Below the pieces are notes generated by a model. The model was not told where the DNA came from. It did no database searches and saw only the letters and a program-made list of their open reading frames with translations. Position numbers and translations under genes: made by a program. Below, piece by piece: positions 10,602 through 23,465 of a DNA stretch of 58,012 nt. Position 1 is the stretch's first letter, and each line of letters starts with the position of its first letter. Location: the NCBI GenBank assembly GCA_013115145.1, contig JAAPAO010000171.1, forward strand, positions 1 through 58,012. The letters run 5' to 3'. This DNA comes from Perkinsus chesapeaki. Taxonomy: Eukaryota; Perkinsozoa; Perkinsida; Perkinsidae.

Positions 10602-12667
10602 TCACGCGGTTTTGGTGTCCTTCATCGGCGGCGGCGTTCTTATTATAGCATTGGTGGGTGGATGTGGTAAAGATGCTATAGGGGAAGTAGATGGCAGCTT
10701 AGATTTAATGTAAAGCGCGCAACCAGCAAAACTAATAGAGATACCAGCCACGTTGCAATTGTCGTAGATGTAGTCATCGAATAGAAGACCACCTGAATAG
10801 GAAAATGTAGAGTATGTTGAGCGATATGAACTTCTATATGGAAGCTAATCGTAATGAAGTGAGCCAGAAGCACTCGAAGGCATTGAATCCTTTTTAACGT
10901 GTAGGTGATAGACTAGTAACTTTCAACTGCTTATCAAAGTCAATAACGCCTAGGAGTATATCCAGTAAAGGGTGTTTCCAGACGTGACTTCAATCGCTCA
11001 TTGCTTATTGCAATCTTAATGACCAATGGTTCCATAATAAGAGGGAAAATAGATTTGTAGGCGAAAAGAGGAGATCGAACATAAAACCCATTGAAGGATG
11101 AATCGGTTGAAGGATCTTAGGTTGAAGCATGACTTTCGAGTTCAATGGTGTATATTTTTGTCAATAGTTTATCATCAAAAGCATTATGCTACACATTTAT
11201 CGTACCTGTTATCGTCTGGACAATATCTTTGCAGTTGCCAGCTACACTAGTGCTCACTGGGCCCCCCTGCACTATCGACATGGTATTAGATATCTGATGT
11301 AGACCAACCAGTAATATATGAACAAACAGCCCAATCCAAAGCGGCATTGACATGTCTGAACCTCTGGGGAGGAGGAGTTCTCCCGTCCACAGTGCCATAC
11401 CGATGAGCAAGGGAATCGACAACAGGGTTTGAATGAAGAGGGCAACCTCCACCGAACAAACGCGAGGCTGCGCTCCTTTGCTGAGCTGATACATACAAAC
11501 GTTGCAAGCAGTAGTAAAAAAATTTTGAGACAAAGCCGCAAGATAACCAAAAAAATCGTACGTGAGATCACCGTAGCCGGCCAGGACAGTGCCGATGGAA
11601 ATGACCAGGACACCTTCGAGTGAAGCCTGTGGGATCGGCTTGTGCAGTATTAGGGCCTCTCCAACGAGAGCAAACAGGGTGTTGGCACGCCGCAATACCA
11701 AGTACATTGGTACATTGGTCCACTGCACTGCTAGGAACGAAACGATTGTCTCGAGGGAGCGGAAAATGGTGGGGGCAAGTAGAGCCCAGGAGGGATGGCG
11801 GAGAGCTGACGATACCTGATATAGCGATGTTGAGTTGTTCATATGGAAGACGACAACCAAGAGTCTCGGTGAAGATCATGAGTGACAGGATGACTATTAT
11901 GAGATTTCATTAGGGGATAGAGTGGCAAGGCTCTCAACGGCCAAAGCGATGGCCAAGAAACGATACCTTATTAGGAAGCAATAACAGTTCAAGTGACTTT
12001 CCAAGTTTTCATACCGATCTCTGAGAACACACAATTTTGCACTACCTCGCTTTGGGATAAGTTGTAACAGGGGCCAATTAAAGTGAACGATCTCACGAGT
12101 CCAAATGCTCGAATTGAAAGTACGAGATAAAGTGCGCTCTCAGTCCCGAGGACTCCGAAGCCCATCCCATTTTAACCGCCTCCAGGTGTATTCTGAATCC
12201 TTATTTGGTCAAACTCTTCACCGGTCGCCAACCCATCCTTGGCGAGCAAATCAGTGAGGGCTCAAAAACCAGCGAAATTAGGTACTGGGATTCTATGCGC
12301 GCCTCCTGGAGAACGAGTTTAGTTCGGACGGTCCGAACTACACTCGTCCCGGTCCGAATCGGACCTTGCACGGAAAATTCGGCGACGACACATACAAGAC
12401 TTGAGAACCCCGCGGCGGCCTCACCTCCTGAAGCATGCTGGCCTTCCCTTTATTCTGTTTGGTATATATATACCAAAGCAATGGTAAGGTAAGCAGACGC
12501 GTTATCACACTCAGAAGATTGAACGATTTAAAGCCGTACCATTCAACCAGGGCCTTGTTGATCAATCCAAGGGTGCATGCGACAACAGCATAGGTGACGG
12601 TCCACCACGCTATCACAGGACTCCATTTAGGAGGGGCCTCGAGCCGGCTACTCACCGTTATGGACAT
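10602..12667 (-). CDS. Nucleotide-sugar / triose-phosphate-type transporter, 347 aa, 3 exons
   Basis: Exons 12667-12425, 11815-11206 and 10792-10602 join in frame (introns 609 and 413 nt). The product is a multi-pass membrane protein of the drug/metabolite transporter superfamily, closest in pattern to GDP-mannose and related Golgi nucleotide-sugar transporters. VPMYLVLRRANTLFALVGEA matches the 'PMF..LRR.T.LF' helix, GTVLAGYGDLTYDFFGYLAA matches 'AG.GDLTFD..GY', and the last exon DDYIYDNCNVAGISISFAGC matches the final helix pair. The polar tail PSTSPIASLPHPPTNA is probably cytosolic. Expected role: exchange of a nucleotide sugar for nucleoside monophosphate across the Golgi or ER membrane. 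The substrate cannot be read from the sequence. Confidence 0.85.
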
Positions 12668-15471
12668 GGATAAGTGAGTCAGGTGAAAGGACGTCAGAAA
12701 AAATACGGAAGAAATGGTCTAACGGGGGATCGAGCCTTCAGCCAATGATAGACGGCAGGAAAGGCTTGACGCAAATCCATTCGGATAATCCGACTTAAAT
12801 TATATTTTGCATCATGCCGGATGCTTCCCTACCTAATATGTAATACCGGGCAGATCATTGCTCAAAATAATGCCAGTAAAATCCCCTTCATTGCCGAATT
12901 GTTTATACGTATCATTCGAAACAAAGCGTCTCGATGACCTTCCCTCTTCGATTTACGTCTTTCCAATATTCGTGTCCTCCTCATCAGCGTTTAGCTTATC
13001 TCGTAACACTCCGTTAAATACAAGTTCACCGTGTTGGGCGGAGTGTAGAATTCTAGTTGCACTCTGTTCCTTACAATAGTCGATGGGCGGTTTATCTGCG
13101 TCGTAATCTAACCCTTTATCTTGTTCGGGAGTCGGTATTATCTTTCTTTGACGGGTATCACACTATTTAACGTATCCTAGGTCAATCCTTGCACGATCCT
13201 TACTAGGTTGATGAGCCATTATTTCAGGTTTCGTGACCTCTGGCTGCGACTAGACCAAACCAGCAAGCGCCTTCGACGCACTAGTGAACAAGTTAACCGC
13301 AGATCTCTCCACAAAGCGCACATCCCGACTTCCTACGAGAATTGCGTCACTCGCCATATAAAATTCAGAGTGCTTCGGTTTAAGGGGAGAAACAAAGATG
13401 CTGGGTGGCGACGGGCAGTTGGCCAGGAATCTTTTGAAGGTGTGATACCCTCGGATGAGCCACGTATCAGTCGCTTAAATAAAGCCACCTTGAGGGACAG
13501 GGAGAGACAGCCGGCTGTGTGTAAGGTAAGATTGCCCCTTTTGTAAAAGGGGAACGGTCTATTGTTGGAGTCTCCCATAGTAATCAAGTCATATCGTGCA
13601 GCTTGGAAATAAATGCCAGTGTATTTGTAAGGAGTATGAAGGATGCTTTCGGTGCATAAAATACTGCTTCTCACAAAAGGGAAGATATTAACACCATAAT
13701 TTTATTGCGGTATATAGTGGGGCATTATAAAGCCCCGATGATATTCATAGCGTGGAACTACTGGTGACTTTATAACGTCACGTCGGAACAGCTTTATAAT
13801 AGCTTGGTAGGTATTCAGAACAGCTACATGTTCAGCTTTAAAACCTAGAATGTTTTCATATAATAATACCTTTATGGTGAAGCTTCCCTGTGTCAACTGG
13901 TAACTTCCCAAGGACGGGTCCGAACCTAAGCTTTGTAATATATATAATAATATGGTTACGGTAAATGTCACCTGTAGTGGCTGCAGCCATCCATTCCGTG
14001 TTATAAAAATGAACTTGTTCGATGGTTGGGGTGCACTAATGGAGCGGGACGATCATAAATCCTTCCTTCCGATCATCTGATAGATGGGGATTACCTCGGC
14101 TATCTGTTACTGAAATGCTGCCATGGTTTGTGTCCGTTGTCCCCGATATATTGCCATACTCTTCCCAGGTGACCCCCCGAAGATCTATACAATCGTCGGC
14201 AAAGCGGTTGCCGTTGAAGCCTGACGCACCTACTGTGACCGTAATAGGGCTGTCATATCGTCTAGGGAGGAGAGGGATATTCAGATGGGAGAGTTATGAA
14301 CTTGAAAAATATCAGCAATCTTTGGAATCTAAAGTTCCCTCCGCTTTGTTAAGGTGAAACAAGTCGATGAGTGGGATGCATGTATTGCCTTATCAAGATA
14401 TTAACCGTTCTTCATTTCCGTGAAATTTTCCTTTTTAACATAATGGAGATATTCCAGTTTTGATGCGGTTAACGAATGGAATTCAGTAGGATTGCGGCAG
14501 TTGCGCGTCGGTGCGAATACCTTACTTCGGAAAGTACTACAGTAAAATTAATGCCCACTTGTACTGATGGCAGTTTCGAGTTCGATTATCGCTGATTCAG
14601 CGACCGTGAGGTTATAACTAAGTCTGGATAGTTTTGAGCGGCGCAACAATCAGCACGCGTGCACATGGCAGAAGGATTTTTTAGAATTTGATGGGACTGT
14701 TGAAGTGTCTAATTTCGTAGTTGCTCTTGTCATCAGATACACCCCGACCATTTTGGTCTTCGCGGACACGGTAAAGTAGTCGAGTGTAGAGCAAGCGATT
14801 TATGGCTGAGTCGAAGAAGCGAGTTTATAGGGAAAGTAATGCCTGGTTCGGTGATTGAAGTATTTGCCTAAGAAGGCTTTTTCGGTGTATGATTTACCTT
14901 CAAGTACATGGATATTTAATGGTGTTAGTCATTTAATATGTTGTGTTGTATTTAAGCAATATGTGGTCGGTCGGAGGGGGAAATAATGGGCAATCGGAGT
15001 GTGGGGGAAACCGCCCGCGTCCTAGAGGTGCTGACTACTAGTAATAAATTGTTATTAATAATCAGCACCTTATCACATCCATATTATTATTTATATAACA
15101 GTGTATAATCGGTTATCATTGAGGGTACCCGAAAAAATATGAAAGAGGAATCTCAATTTGAGATTCTCAGTTGTACCTTTCATCTCCGTAGAAGCTGAAT
15201 TTGGGCAGTTGATTGAGGTGTAAAATCTTCTGATTGGAGCACCGCAGCTCGAATAAGATAGGTCAAGGAACAGGGATATCCAACGAGAGTTGAACTTCTT
15301 GAATACGCGTGTGTAGTAAGTGCTTAGGCGCTGAAAGGGCAGCTTTGCAACGCCCGGATCAGCACGCATGTGAGCAACGTTTCACCGCGGGGCCAAGTTA
15401 CGGAAAATTCGTTCGGGGGAGATGGTTGGCATGTCTTCTCTTGCTGCAGGTTAATTTCTGATAACTAGTTT
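12668..15471. other. Gene-poor interval with weak open frames
   Basis: Open frames at 13208-13546 (+), 13333-13674 (-), 13702-13971 (-), 14115-14357 (+) and 15091-15369 (-) have no recognisable domains and no consistent splice neighbours, so I do not call genes. The region is AT-rich and may hold decayed mobile elements. It separates the minus-strand block from the plus-strand CNNM gene. Confidence 0.4.
15026..15070. repeat. Imperfect inverted repeat
   Basis: AGGTGCTGACTACTAGTAAT on the left pairs with TTATTAATAATCAGCACCT on the right around a short ATTG loop, with a few mismatches and a 3-nt bulge. It could be the relic of a small palindromic element. Confidence 0.6.
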
Positions 15472-18400
15472 ATGTTAGATGGGTCGGGTCCAGCAGCTGA
15501 AGTCCTAAGGTGGACACTGATAGTTTTCCTAGTCTTATGTTCAGGTGAGTTCGTCATGGTTCACGGGGGTAGTTATCAATGCGGTGATTATTCGGTTGTT
15601 CGGACTGACTCGTTTGTAACTTTCGTGGGATGAGCCATAACTAATAAAACATGTAATTTCGTGGTTATATAATAATTGTACTAATACATTGTTGTAACTC
15701 ACCTATTGCATTTGAGATGGAAGCGCAACACTGGCTGTAGCCGAAAGCTGCCTAGCAGGCACTACCTACAACTGGTACGCCAGAAGTAAACATCATTGCA
15801 CTTTCGGCTGTTCATAGAGCATATGTGCGCGGTATAATTTCTTCATCTTTGCTCAGCTATGTTCTCGGGCCTTACTCTTGGTTTCCTATCCCTCGATAAG
15901 GTGGGATTGGAAATTGTTAAAGGCAGTGCTAATGCTAAACAAGCCAAGTATGCAAAGCGAATAATTCCTATAAGGAAAGATGGCAATCTTCTACTATGTA
16001 AGTAAAGGTATCTCTAGGTTCACCGTGCAAGATTCATTCTAGCTCGGTGTCCTACACGAAATTTCCTTGGTTTTTCGGAGTAGTCCCACATTGCCGTTCG
16101 CGTTCGATATCCACTTTGACTGAACATTCGGACTTTCCTATTTGTTTTTTGTTGGTTCAATCTCTACGAACTACTTGCATAAAGTTTTGAGGCATGTGCA
16201 TAGTGAAGAAATTAATACTAAGGTCTGAATCTGCGGTTGGAAGGATCACATAGTAAGGTTGGAGAAGGAAGGAGTCAGAAATGAATATGTGTTGATATCG
16301 CCCCTACATTCGTACTTCGAGTCCTTGTTTATTACGGTACTTTGCCTGGGAACTTCTCCACGCGCGCCCTAAGCGCAAACAATATATATGTGTACGGCGG
16401 GTTTTAGTCCCTCATACTGGATGATAGGATATAGCGAGGCACGAATAATTTGGCAATAAGGCAATCATTTATCGCCAGCTTATCATATTCTCACAAGGTA
16501 CATTGCTGTTGGGTAATGTAGCTGTTAACTCTCTCCTTTCCATCCTTCTCGCCGATATCACAGGCGGCCTATTTGGCTTCATAATATCCACTGCAGTTAT
16601 TCTATTGTTTGGCGAAATATTTCCTCAAGTAAGGGACTTAGTAGCTTTTCCTTGCAATGATTATTTCATGCTCAGGCGCTATGTTCGAGATACTCTTTGA
16701 AAATAGGAGGCGCTGCGGTACCCGTTGTTAGGGTGTGCATAGTGCTTCTATATCCAATCGCTAAGTAAGTGTGAACTCCGTCCCTTATTGGCATTTAATG
16801 TTGTATAGATATGAAATCCTTTATTATTGAGGCATAGAATACTTACTAGTAGTAGATTACTACCTTTGTATTATCTTTTCATATGAGAGATCAGCTACTA
16901 GCAGCCTCTCTTATATTAGTGTTTCTTTATAAATCACGTCCGAAACATGGAGCGGTTATTAAGTCGACGACTAAGCGCATTCCGTGTAGACAACACATAG
17001 TGGTTCAAATATCACCATATATTAATATTTAGCACTGTTGATGCAGTTTTCGACTTGCTGACTGTGTCTCAATTAGGCCTATCGCTCTAACGTTGGATTG
17101 AGCTACTGACTGTGTTCCAATTAGGCCTATCGCTGTAACGTCGGATTGAACTACTGACTGTGTCTCAATTAGGCATATCGGTCTAACGTTGGATTGAGCT
17201 ACTGACTGTGTTCCAATTAGGCCTATCGCTCTAACGTTGGATTGCATTCTTGGTAGAGATGTCGGCACTATACATTCAAGATCGGTAAGTCTCTATGGAT
17301 CACCTATTATTTGGCGCAAATTCACAATGAGCTCGTTAGATTTTTTGTGTTTCAAACCATTTCCCCAAGTAGCTCAGCTTCCAATACGAGGTTAACTCAT
17401 GGTAGCTAGTTTGCGGGGAATGAACAGTCAGGACTTTATTGTCAATCACTATGATGTAGTTTGATCTGCAAAGGCGATTAGGCCAATTTCACAAACAGGA
17501 GTATGCGAAATTCGAAAGGCGAATGTGACTCGCATTTGTATCACCCAACGCGAAGTTGACATTGCGCCTTTTCGGCGATAGCGTAAGCGGCCACTGTTGG
17601 TACCCTACATGTCGCCTGTAACAACCGTATTAAATACGAATTTTAGTGTGTCTCGTGGTCATAGAACTGAGACTGTCTCCTCATGCAGCCTGATGTAGCA
17701 AGGGGCGCGCTGGTCACACAAATGGTAGTCTGATCCCCTCGACTTCCAGACCCACCGACACCGAAGAGCCGGTGTACATACGGCTGCTGAGGGTTAAACC
17801 AAGGAGGGCTGACATGGTCAAAGTGCTGTTAGATGTCTTCATCAAACAATGTTTTATAACGGAAACTCCTTCGACTTATTGTCCTCCGGCCTTTTTCGTT
17901 CTCAAAGGGGCGGTACATTAGCGTGCCCTAAACAAGCAAACCGGTCGAGACCGCTATACTGGTCCAGCGGTAGACAACATTATCACACGTTTTAGTGAGG
18001 CCACGAGCTTTAACAGTGTTGGTCCGAATCACGGCTTCTGTCAAATCCGTTTGGCTAGTGAAGTGCGAAGGAAATTAGCCTTTGTCATCGGAGGGCGACG
18101 ATACACTTTGAAGAGGATAAGCATGGGATACTGTAATGCTCCCGCTTTCTTCCAACGCACGGTTGACAAGTCCCTTTATCCACTTGTGGGTCAGCGTTGT
18201 TACACGTACTTGTATGATGTATCCCCGTTGATGCTGTGGATTATTATAATAGTCTACAGTATCAACCCACAGGTATAAACATTTAGCAGACTTATCCACT
18301 GGTCTTGGAGTATCTTTATTAAAACCAATGGTATAAAGGTTAATTCAGGTATGGATGATATAAATCATAATACGTATATGATTCGGAATACTAATATAAT

Positions 18401-21400
18401 CGTGTATATTGTTCTGTTCTATTCTAGTATTAGTACAACGAAATTTATGCATTGTTTCAGGGAAAATGTGCCCAGTAGACCTCACGCGGTGGCATTCGGA
18501 ATTCCTCAGTCCATGTACTGCTTATCATTCAGGAGTTGCTGAAGTTATTGGCAATCCACGTCGAGGAGAAGGCGCTCGACGATGAGACGGGGAAAGTGAT
18601 GCAGGGCGCCTTAAAGACCCTTCACGAGATGAAGGTCTCTCAAGTACGTAGACTGGATATAAATCAAGTGTCGAAACTCGTTTTAATTATCATTCTACAC
18701 CTGCGTAGCCTACTTTTTATACTTTGACATTCAGTCGTGATATACTTTATAAGCACATGAAGGTATATTATCTTATAAAGACTTTTTATATAGACTCGCT
18801 CATAGAAGTTTCCACATTGGTTATCTCCGCCTTCCACAGAGGTTACATGATTGTGCACCAAACCCGTATACTGTACCTTTTCTGGCACGTCTCATGAAGT
18901 CTGATATATACAGGGTGATTCGAAAAGAAGAGCCAATACATAATTTTTGTTAAACCATTAGTCAGAGCCCAATCCGAGTGTCGCAATGGCTGACCCAGAA
19001 TTGGAAAGAGCTCACCGAGAGCTTCAAGTTGGTACCTTACTTCACTCGTAACTCTCACGCGCCCGAAAAATATGAGGCATGGGTCCTTCTTTTTCGAATC
19101 ATCCTGTACATCTATGTACTTGTGAAATTGAGCAAGTTATGCCCCATGAGGTTGATTCATACAAGATATGTAGACACACACAGCAATGCTGTGCCTAGTG
19201 GTCGACGGTATTGAATCAAGCGTTGTCCTACAGGCATGAATGACCTTTGGGGATATCTGCGAAATTATTTTACGGTTTTTCTATCAGATAATGACGCCAG
19301 TCGAAGATGTGTTCATGCTGCCCATAGAAGGTGTACTCGATTATAAAACAGTTACACAGATCTTTCAATGTGGCTTTTCCCGCATTCCAGTCTACAGGGG
19401 AACAATGAATAACATTGTTGGTGAGTAGCTAGAGGTGTCAGAATCATTAATTATCGTCCCTGACTCAGCATAGGACGAACTACTCGCTTTAGTGACGAAT
19501 CCAATTTCAAAGCTCTCTTTGTTCGTAGAGATTTGGAATCGAAAATCAGACGAATCCAGCGATGTACAGTGAAGTGCGCAAGCCTCTCGCGGCTACTGTG
19601 TTGCACAATTCATCACAAGCTCTTCGTCTTGTTCAATGATTGTATTACTTCTTCTTTCAGGGGTGCTCTTCACGAAAGACCTCATCCTCGTAGATCCTGA
19701 TGACGCCACGCCCTTAGCGGCGTTCCTGCAAATATTCGCTCGCTCGCTGGAAGTCTTGGACGAGAATCAAAGTGTTAGCAGCGCGTTTAGAAGATTTAGG
19801 GCAGGTGGCAGCCATATGGGGCTGGTTAGGAGGGTAAGAATATAGGCTTTATGACTCACAAAGCCTGTTGGGTCACAGTATTATATAATAGTACATACTA
19901 GTTTCAAGAGGAAAAATGCTTACTATGATAAACTAAGAACCATTTGTATATCCCACCGTGGGACTCCCACGGCTAAGGAGGGAGATATTAGCTTGTTAAA
20001 TAGAGATGTTATTGCTGCACATGTTGATTTTCTGCTGTTCATTGTTATAGCCTCATATTCAGCTGTTAGCGTCGTATTACTTAATAATGTGGTTTATATA
20101 ATTGTATATTATGTTGTCAGGTCCCAGCAGATAGCTCCGGGAGAGCATCATCCGAGCTAACACTGAAGGGTGAGAATATATGAGATAGTCTCTCTACAAA
20201 ATGAAATGATCCCTATTAGAGACCATATCGCTGGTTGGTATAAATCCAAACCCCCCGTCACACTTCGGCTTCGTTACGAGCCACAATAAGTAGCACCGCA
20301 GTGAAGCTTGTACACCACCCTTGAGGCAGCATTAAATTCACTTAATAATTCAACACACTTCGATCGACCTTAGTATGAAGTTAAAAATGATCTTGTTGAA
20401 GAGTATAGCTTTGTCTTATTGCTTTCTTTATACTCTTCTAGTAACCGTATTACCATAATGCTTTTCAAATATGGCGTTTCTTGGGAGAGTTCAGCGCACA
20501 AGGCATGGATTTCAGGTTCCTCGCCGTTGGTTCGTAAATTTGAAAGCATCGGCACTTTGGTAAGACCAGCAGCTCCAAGCTCCGCAGCAGTTGCACCGTT
20601 GCAGTCGACACACGCTGCTTCGATGACGGGCGGCAGAGACGATCCTGGTTTGGAGCTAGTCGGGGTGCTCACTCTGGAGGATATTGTGGAGGAGATTATA
20701 CAGGAAGAAATTATAGATGAAACTGATGTGTAGGTCATGGCTAGAGGTGTCAGAAAAATCATAAGCAGAGCGATTCGGTCCGATGCACGTCTTGTTAGAT
20801 CTTGAATTATTTATTGTAGATTTCCCCTTAATCTCCACATTATATAAATGGTAAATGTTGTCTGTATTATAGAAACAATTCATATAAGGGACGTTTTATA
20901 ATAAAACCGGATTGATACAATATTGTGTATGAGACCATCTCTAGCAATGAATTCTATAGCTCACTATTGGGATGTGTGGAAGGCTTTATGCACATATATG
21001 GGAGGGGCATTCTCTCTCTGTGATACTTAGTAGTAGTTTCTGGGCTTAGATACGTCGACGTCGACAATCGTGTTGAAGTACCGGGTGATAGAAGTGGGCT
21101 AAACGAGCAGAGGTTGAGAATGCTAAACGCTCAACTGTTGGAGGAGCCCTTGACGGCTGATGAGACCAGAGCGATAGCTCTGCATTTAGTAAGGAAGATT
21201 ATTATTATTTGATATAATGCATCATCACAACATTTAGTGGGCTCGTACTTGCTGTCTACTCCAGTCACTTGATAGAGAGAATCTTTGTTATGCATCCTAT
21301 TGATATTTAATAGCCTAGCTTCCTGTATATATAATAATTGTCATCTTATTGTATATATAGAATTATCATCATGCACGCAGTCGCATACGTTGCTTCATCA

Positions 21401-23465
21401 GATCCATAATCAACCGGCCCTGTCCAAAGAATTGGATCAAAAAAGTGTGGAGTGGTTGTTAGAAAATGCTGAGGTGAGGGGAAACGCTTGTTGCAATTTA
21501 TACTCAATACGAGGACTTGACCTAGCATAAGCGAAAAAATCCTACCAGGAATCGCCCAAAATCTACAGGGTGCGAAGGTCTCACTGCTATGCCGCTGGTG
21601 GCTGTAGGATACGTCTTGCTCGAGCTGAGGTGAGGTTGCCAACAATATCCGTGTAAAATCTATGGCACGTTTTCTCGTCGTTGATACCTCTAGCGTGAAT
21701 GAGTGGCCTCATTGTTAGTTTGGAAAAATTTTCCCTCGGAAAAATAATATCTCGGGAATTTTGGTTCTTGTTTCAGGTGCGCACCTACAATAACCAGCAT
21801 CGCACTAAGGTTAGAGTGGCAGATAGTACTGCTGCTATAAGAACTGAAAGTAGTTTATCTGAGAGAGATACTCATCCTCCTACTACCACTGCGGACGCAG
21901 GCAGTAGCTCTCCTAGGACACTCGAGACGTAAGCCTCAGTTGAACGCTTGTAAAACCAGCTAAATAATGACACTTCCGAATGACAAATTGTAATTTCAAG
22001 AAAATCGCTCCCTTGGCGATTTCGTGCCACACTGTGGCAGCTAAAGCGTCGTATAACATTTATCCATTATTATACATACTTCTGGGGAGTTTCATGACGG
22101 GGGCCAATGAGAGGGTAAGGATAAGTGCCAAGTGTGAATGCACAACGCAAAGTTTTTGCTGCTCTGTTATTCAAGTTCCTTCTTATTGTCCAGCGAGCTC
22201 TCGAACGGATGGTCAGGATTCTTTATATTTGATGTTTTCTACAACGGGTTATACGGTAATGTACTGATGTTTGTTAGTGACAATGCCTGGATATACCGTA
22301 GAGGTGTCGAGACAGATATGTGCTGTATAGTTCTCACAGGGAGATTGGCGGTACTTGCCGGACAAGATCAGTTCAGGTAGGCGGCTGGAGTGTGCGGGTG
22401 CTCGCCAATAAGGGGCGACTATAGCGAGACGTAGGTTGGTTATTGCACCCCCAGACAACAGGGGAGCATCCTTCGTGGTAGCAGCCAAACTCCTAGGTTT
22501 ATTATTTAAAATATTTTCCGTCGGAATACATCCGAGCTTAAGCTACTTAGGTCAGTTTCTCGGTAGCTCTTCTGTGATGAATGGTCGAAAATCTGTCATT
22601 CCGTTCATCAGGTCCGAATCTGGTGCGTTCTCGGTGTTGGCTATCGAGGCTCTCCTGCATGAACATTATTCTCCCGATTTTTCGGCGAGAGTCGGCAGTG
22701 AGAAGGTAACGATCCTTTTCGGTGAGCATAAGCCCAGGAGAGCCCATAAGCCACTTCATAGAGCCCAGGAGGGTTAGGTGGCATAATGTTAATGGTGCAT
22801 TGTAAACGAGCCTGTTCACAAGATCTTCTTAGCTTTTATATCCTGTGGCAAATCCGTCGCCAGTGCGATAGGAAACTGCTTTCTCCTGTCATATTTTTTC
22901 ATATCATGTTTTCCGTAGTTTCTTGCATGTCGAACGACTTATCACTAATAAAATAACATTTCATTCATCATTATTGGAAATCCCAATTGGGAATTCTTGA
23001 TGAGTCCCATTTCCCCAGACACAGACAGGGCGCTCTCTTTTAGGTCCGCTGCATTAATATTAGAAGATCTCTCTATAATGATGCTCTTCATTTCAAGAAC
23101 ACTGGTTATCTCCCAGCACCATCCTCATCAATAGGGCCAGCAAATCTCCTACTTCCGTGCAAGATTGGTAGATCAGCTTTCCCTGTTGCCCAGGGTGTTT
23201 CGAGGTCTGGAAGAGCGCAGCCACGACAGATTCAGGTGAGGTGTCGAAAGTCGTGGCGTGGTTGCGATGGTATTGCTAGGCTCGAATAGAACAGAGGATT
23301 TTGTTAAGCCAGCAATTCATACAGAAACGCAGCAGCGAAAGAAATATGATGTCTCCGGACGCTCGCCAGCTTAGACGCAGTAATTCGGCATTTAATGTGG
23401 GTGATCGGGAGAAGGGTCGAGATGACGACGTTGAAGGGGACAGTAGGAGCGCTGATGGATTATGA
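15472..23465 (+). CDS. CNNM/Mam3-type metal transporter (DUF21 + CBS + cNMP-like), 695 aa, 17 exons
   Basis: Exons: 15472-15544, 15857-15997, 16498-16628, 16676-16764, 17221-17284, 18533-18643, 19288-19420, 19661-19833, 20121-20169, 20516-20729, 21050-21188, 21381-21473, 21777-21928, 22278-22376, 22612-22705, 23044-23235, 23325-23465. Every junction is GT-AG and phase-consistent. Domain order is that of the CNNM (ancient conserved domain) family. First is DUF21 membrane helices (SAMFSGLTLGFLSLDKVGLE, TLLLGNVAVNSLLSILLADI, STAVILLFGEIFPQALCSRY). Next is a CBS pair (MTPVEDVFMLPIEGVLDYKT, VGVLTLEDIVEEIIQEEIID). Then comes a cyclic-nucleotide-binding-like domain (IYRRGVETDMCCIVLTGRLA, SGAFSVLAIEALLHEHY) and a polar C-terminal tail. 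The family moves or senses Mg2+ and other divalent metals at membranes; DETDVYVDVDNR after the second CBS is typical. The 21381 acceptor is the least certain. Introns range from 47 to 1248 nt and host several repeats. Confidence 0.9.
17045..17247 (+). repeat. 48-bp tandem repeat containing the splice acceptor of CNNM exon 5
   Basis: Four copies of a 48-bp unit (CTGACTGTGT...CCAATTAGGCCTATCGCT...AACGTTGGATTG) run head to tail with few substitutions. The last copy supplies the real 3' splice site (CAATTAG at 17220) and the first 27 nt of exon 5, which encode PIALTLDCI of the DUF21 domain. The upstream copies therefore carry three duplicate acceptor-plus-exon-start segments inside intron 4. Confidence 0.85.
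17810..18225 (+). mobile_element. Decayed Ty3/Gypsy-type reverse transcriptase fragment
   Basis: Translation of 17925-18220 gives a recognisable retrotransposon RT core: RALNKQTGRDRY (fingers 'YRALN..T..DRYPLP'), HGFCQIRLASEVRRKLAFV ('GYHQIR...D..KTAF'), RRYTLKRISMGYCNAPAFFQ ('Y....MPFGL.NAPATFQ..MD') and RCYTYLYDV, where the usual YLDD reads YLYD. A frame break precedes it near 17920, and upstream CPPAFFVLKG resembles the 'SPYASPVVLVKK' block. The missing catalytic Asp and the frame damage show it is dead. It lies in intron 5 of the CNNM gene on the same strand, with no LTRs seen. Confidence 0.8.
18909..19110. mobile_element. MITE with about 20-bp terminal inverted repeats and TA flanks
   Basis: The left end CAGGGTGATTCGAAAAGAAG (from 18913) and right end CTTCTTTTTCGAATCATCCTG (to about 19107) are near-perfect inverted repeats. 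TA dinucleotides flank both ends (ATATA|CAGGG and CATCCTG|TACAT). The roughly 200-bp size and TA target fit a non-autonomous Tc1/mariner-like element. It sits in intron 6 of the CNNM gene. Internal sequence includes AATGGCTGACCCAGAATTGG, with no transposase frame. Confidence 0.75.

Noticed and set aside
17029-17268. 79-aa minus-strand repeat protein with 16-residue units
   Set aside because: It is the reverse strand of the 48-bp intron satellite; the repeat length being a multiple of three keeps the frame open.
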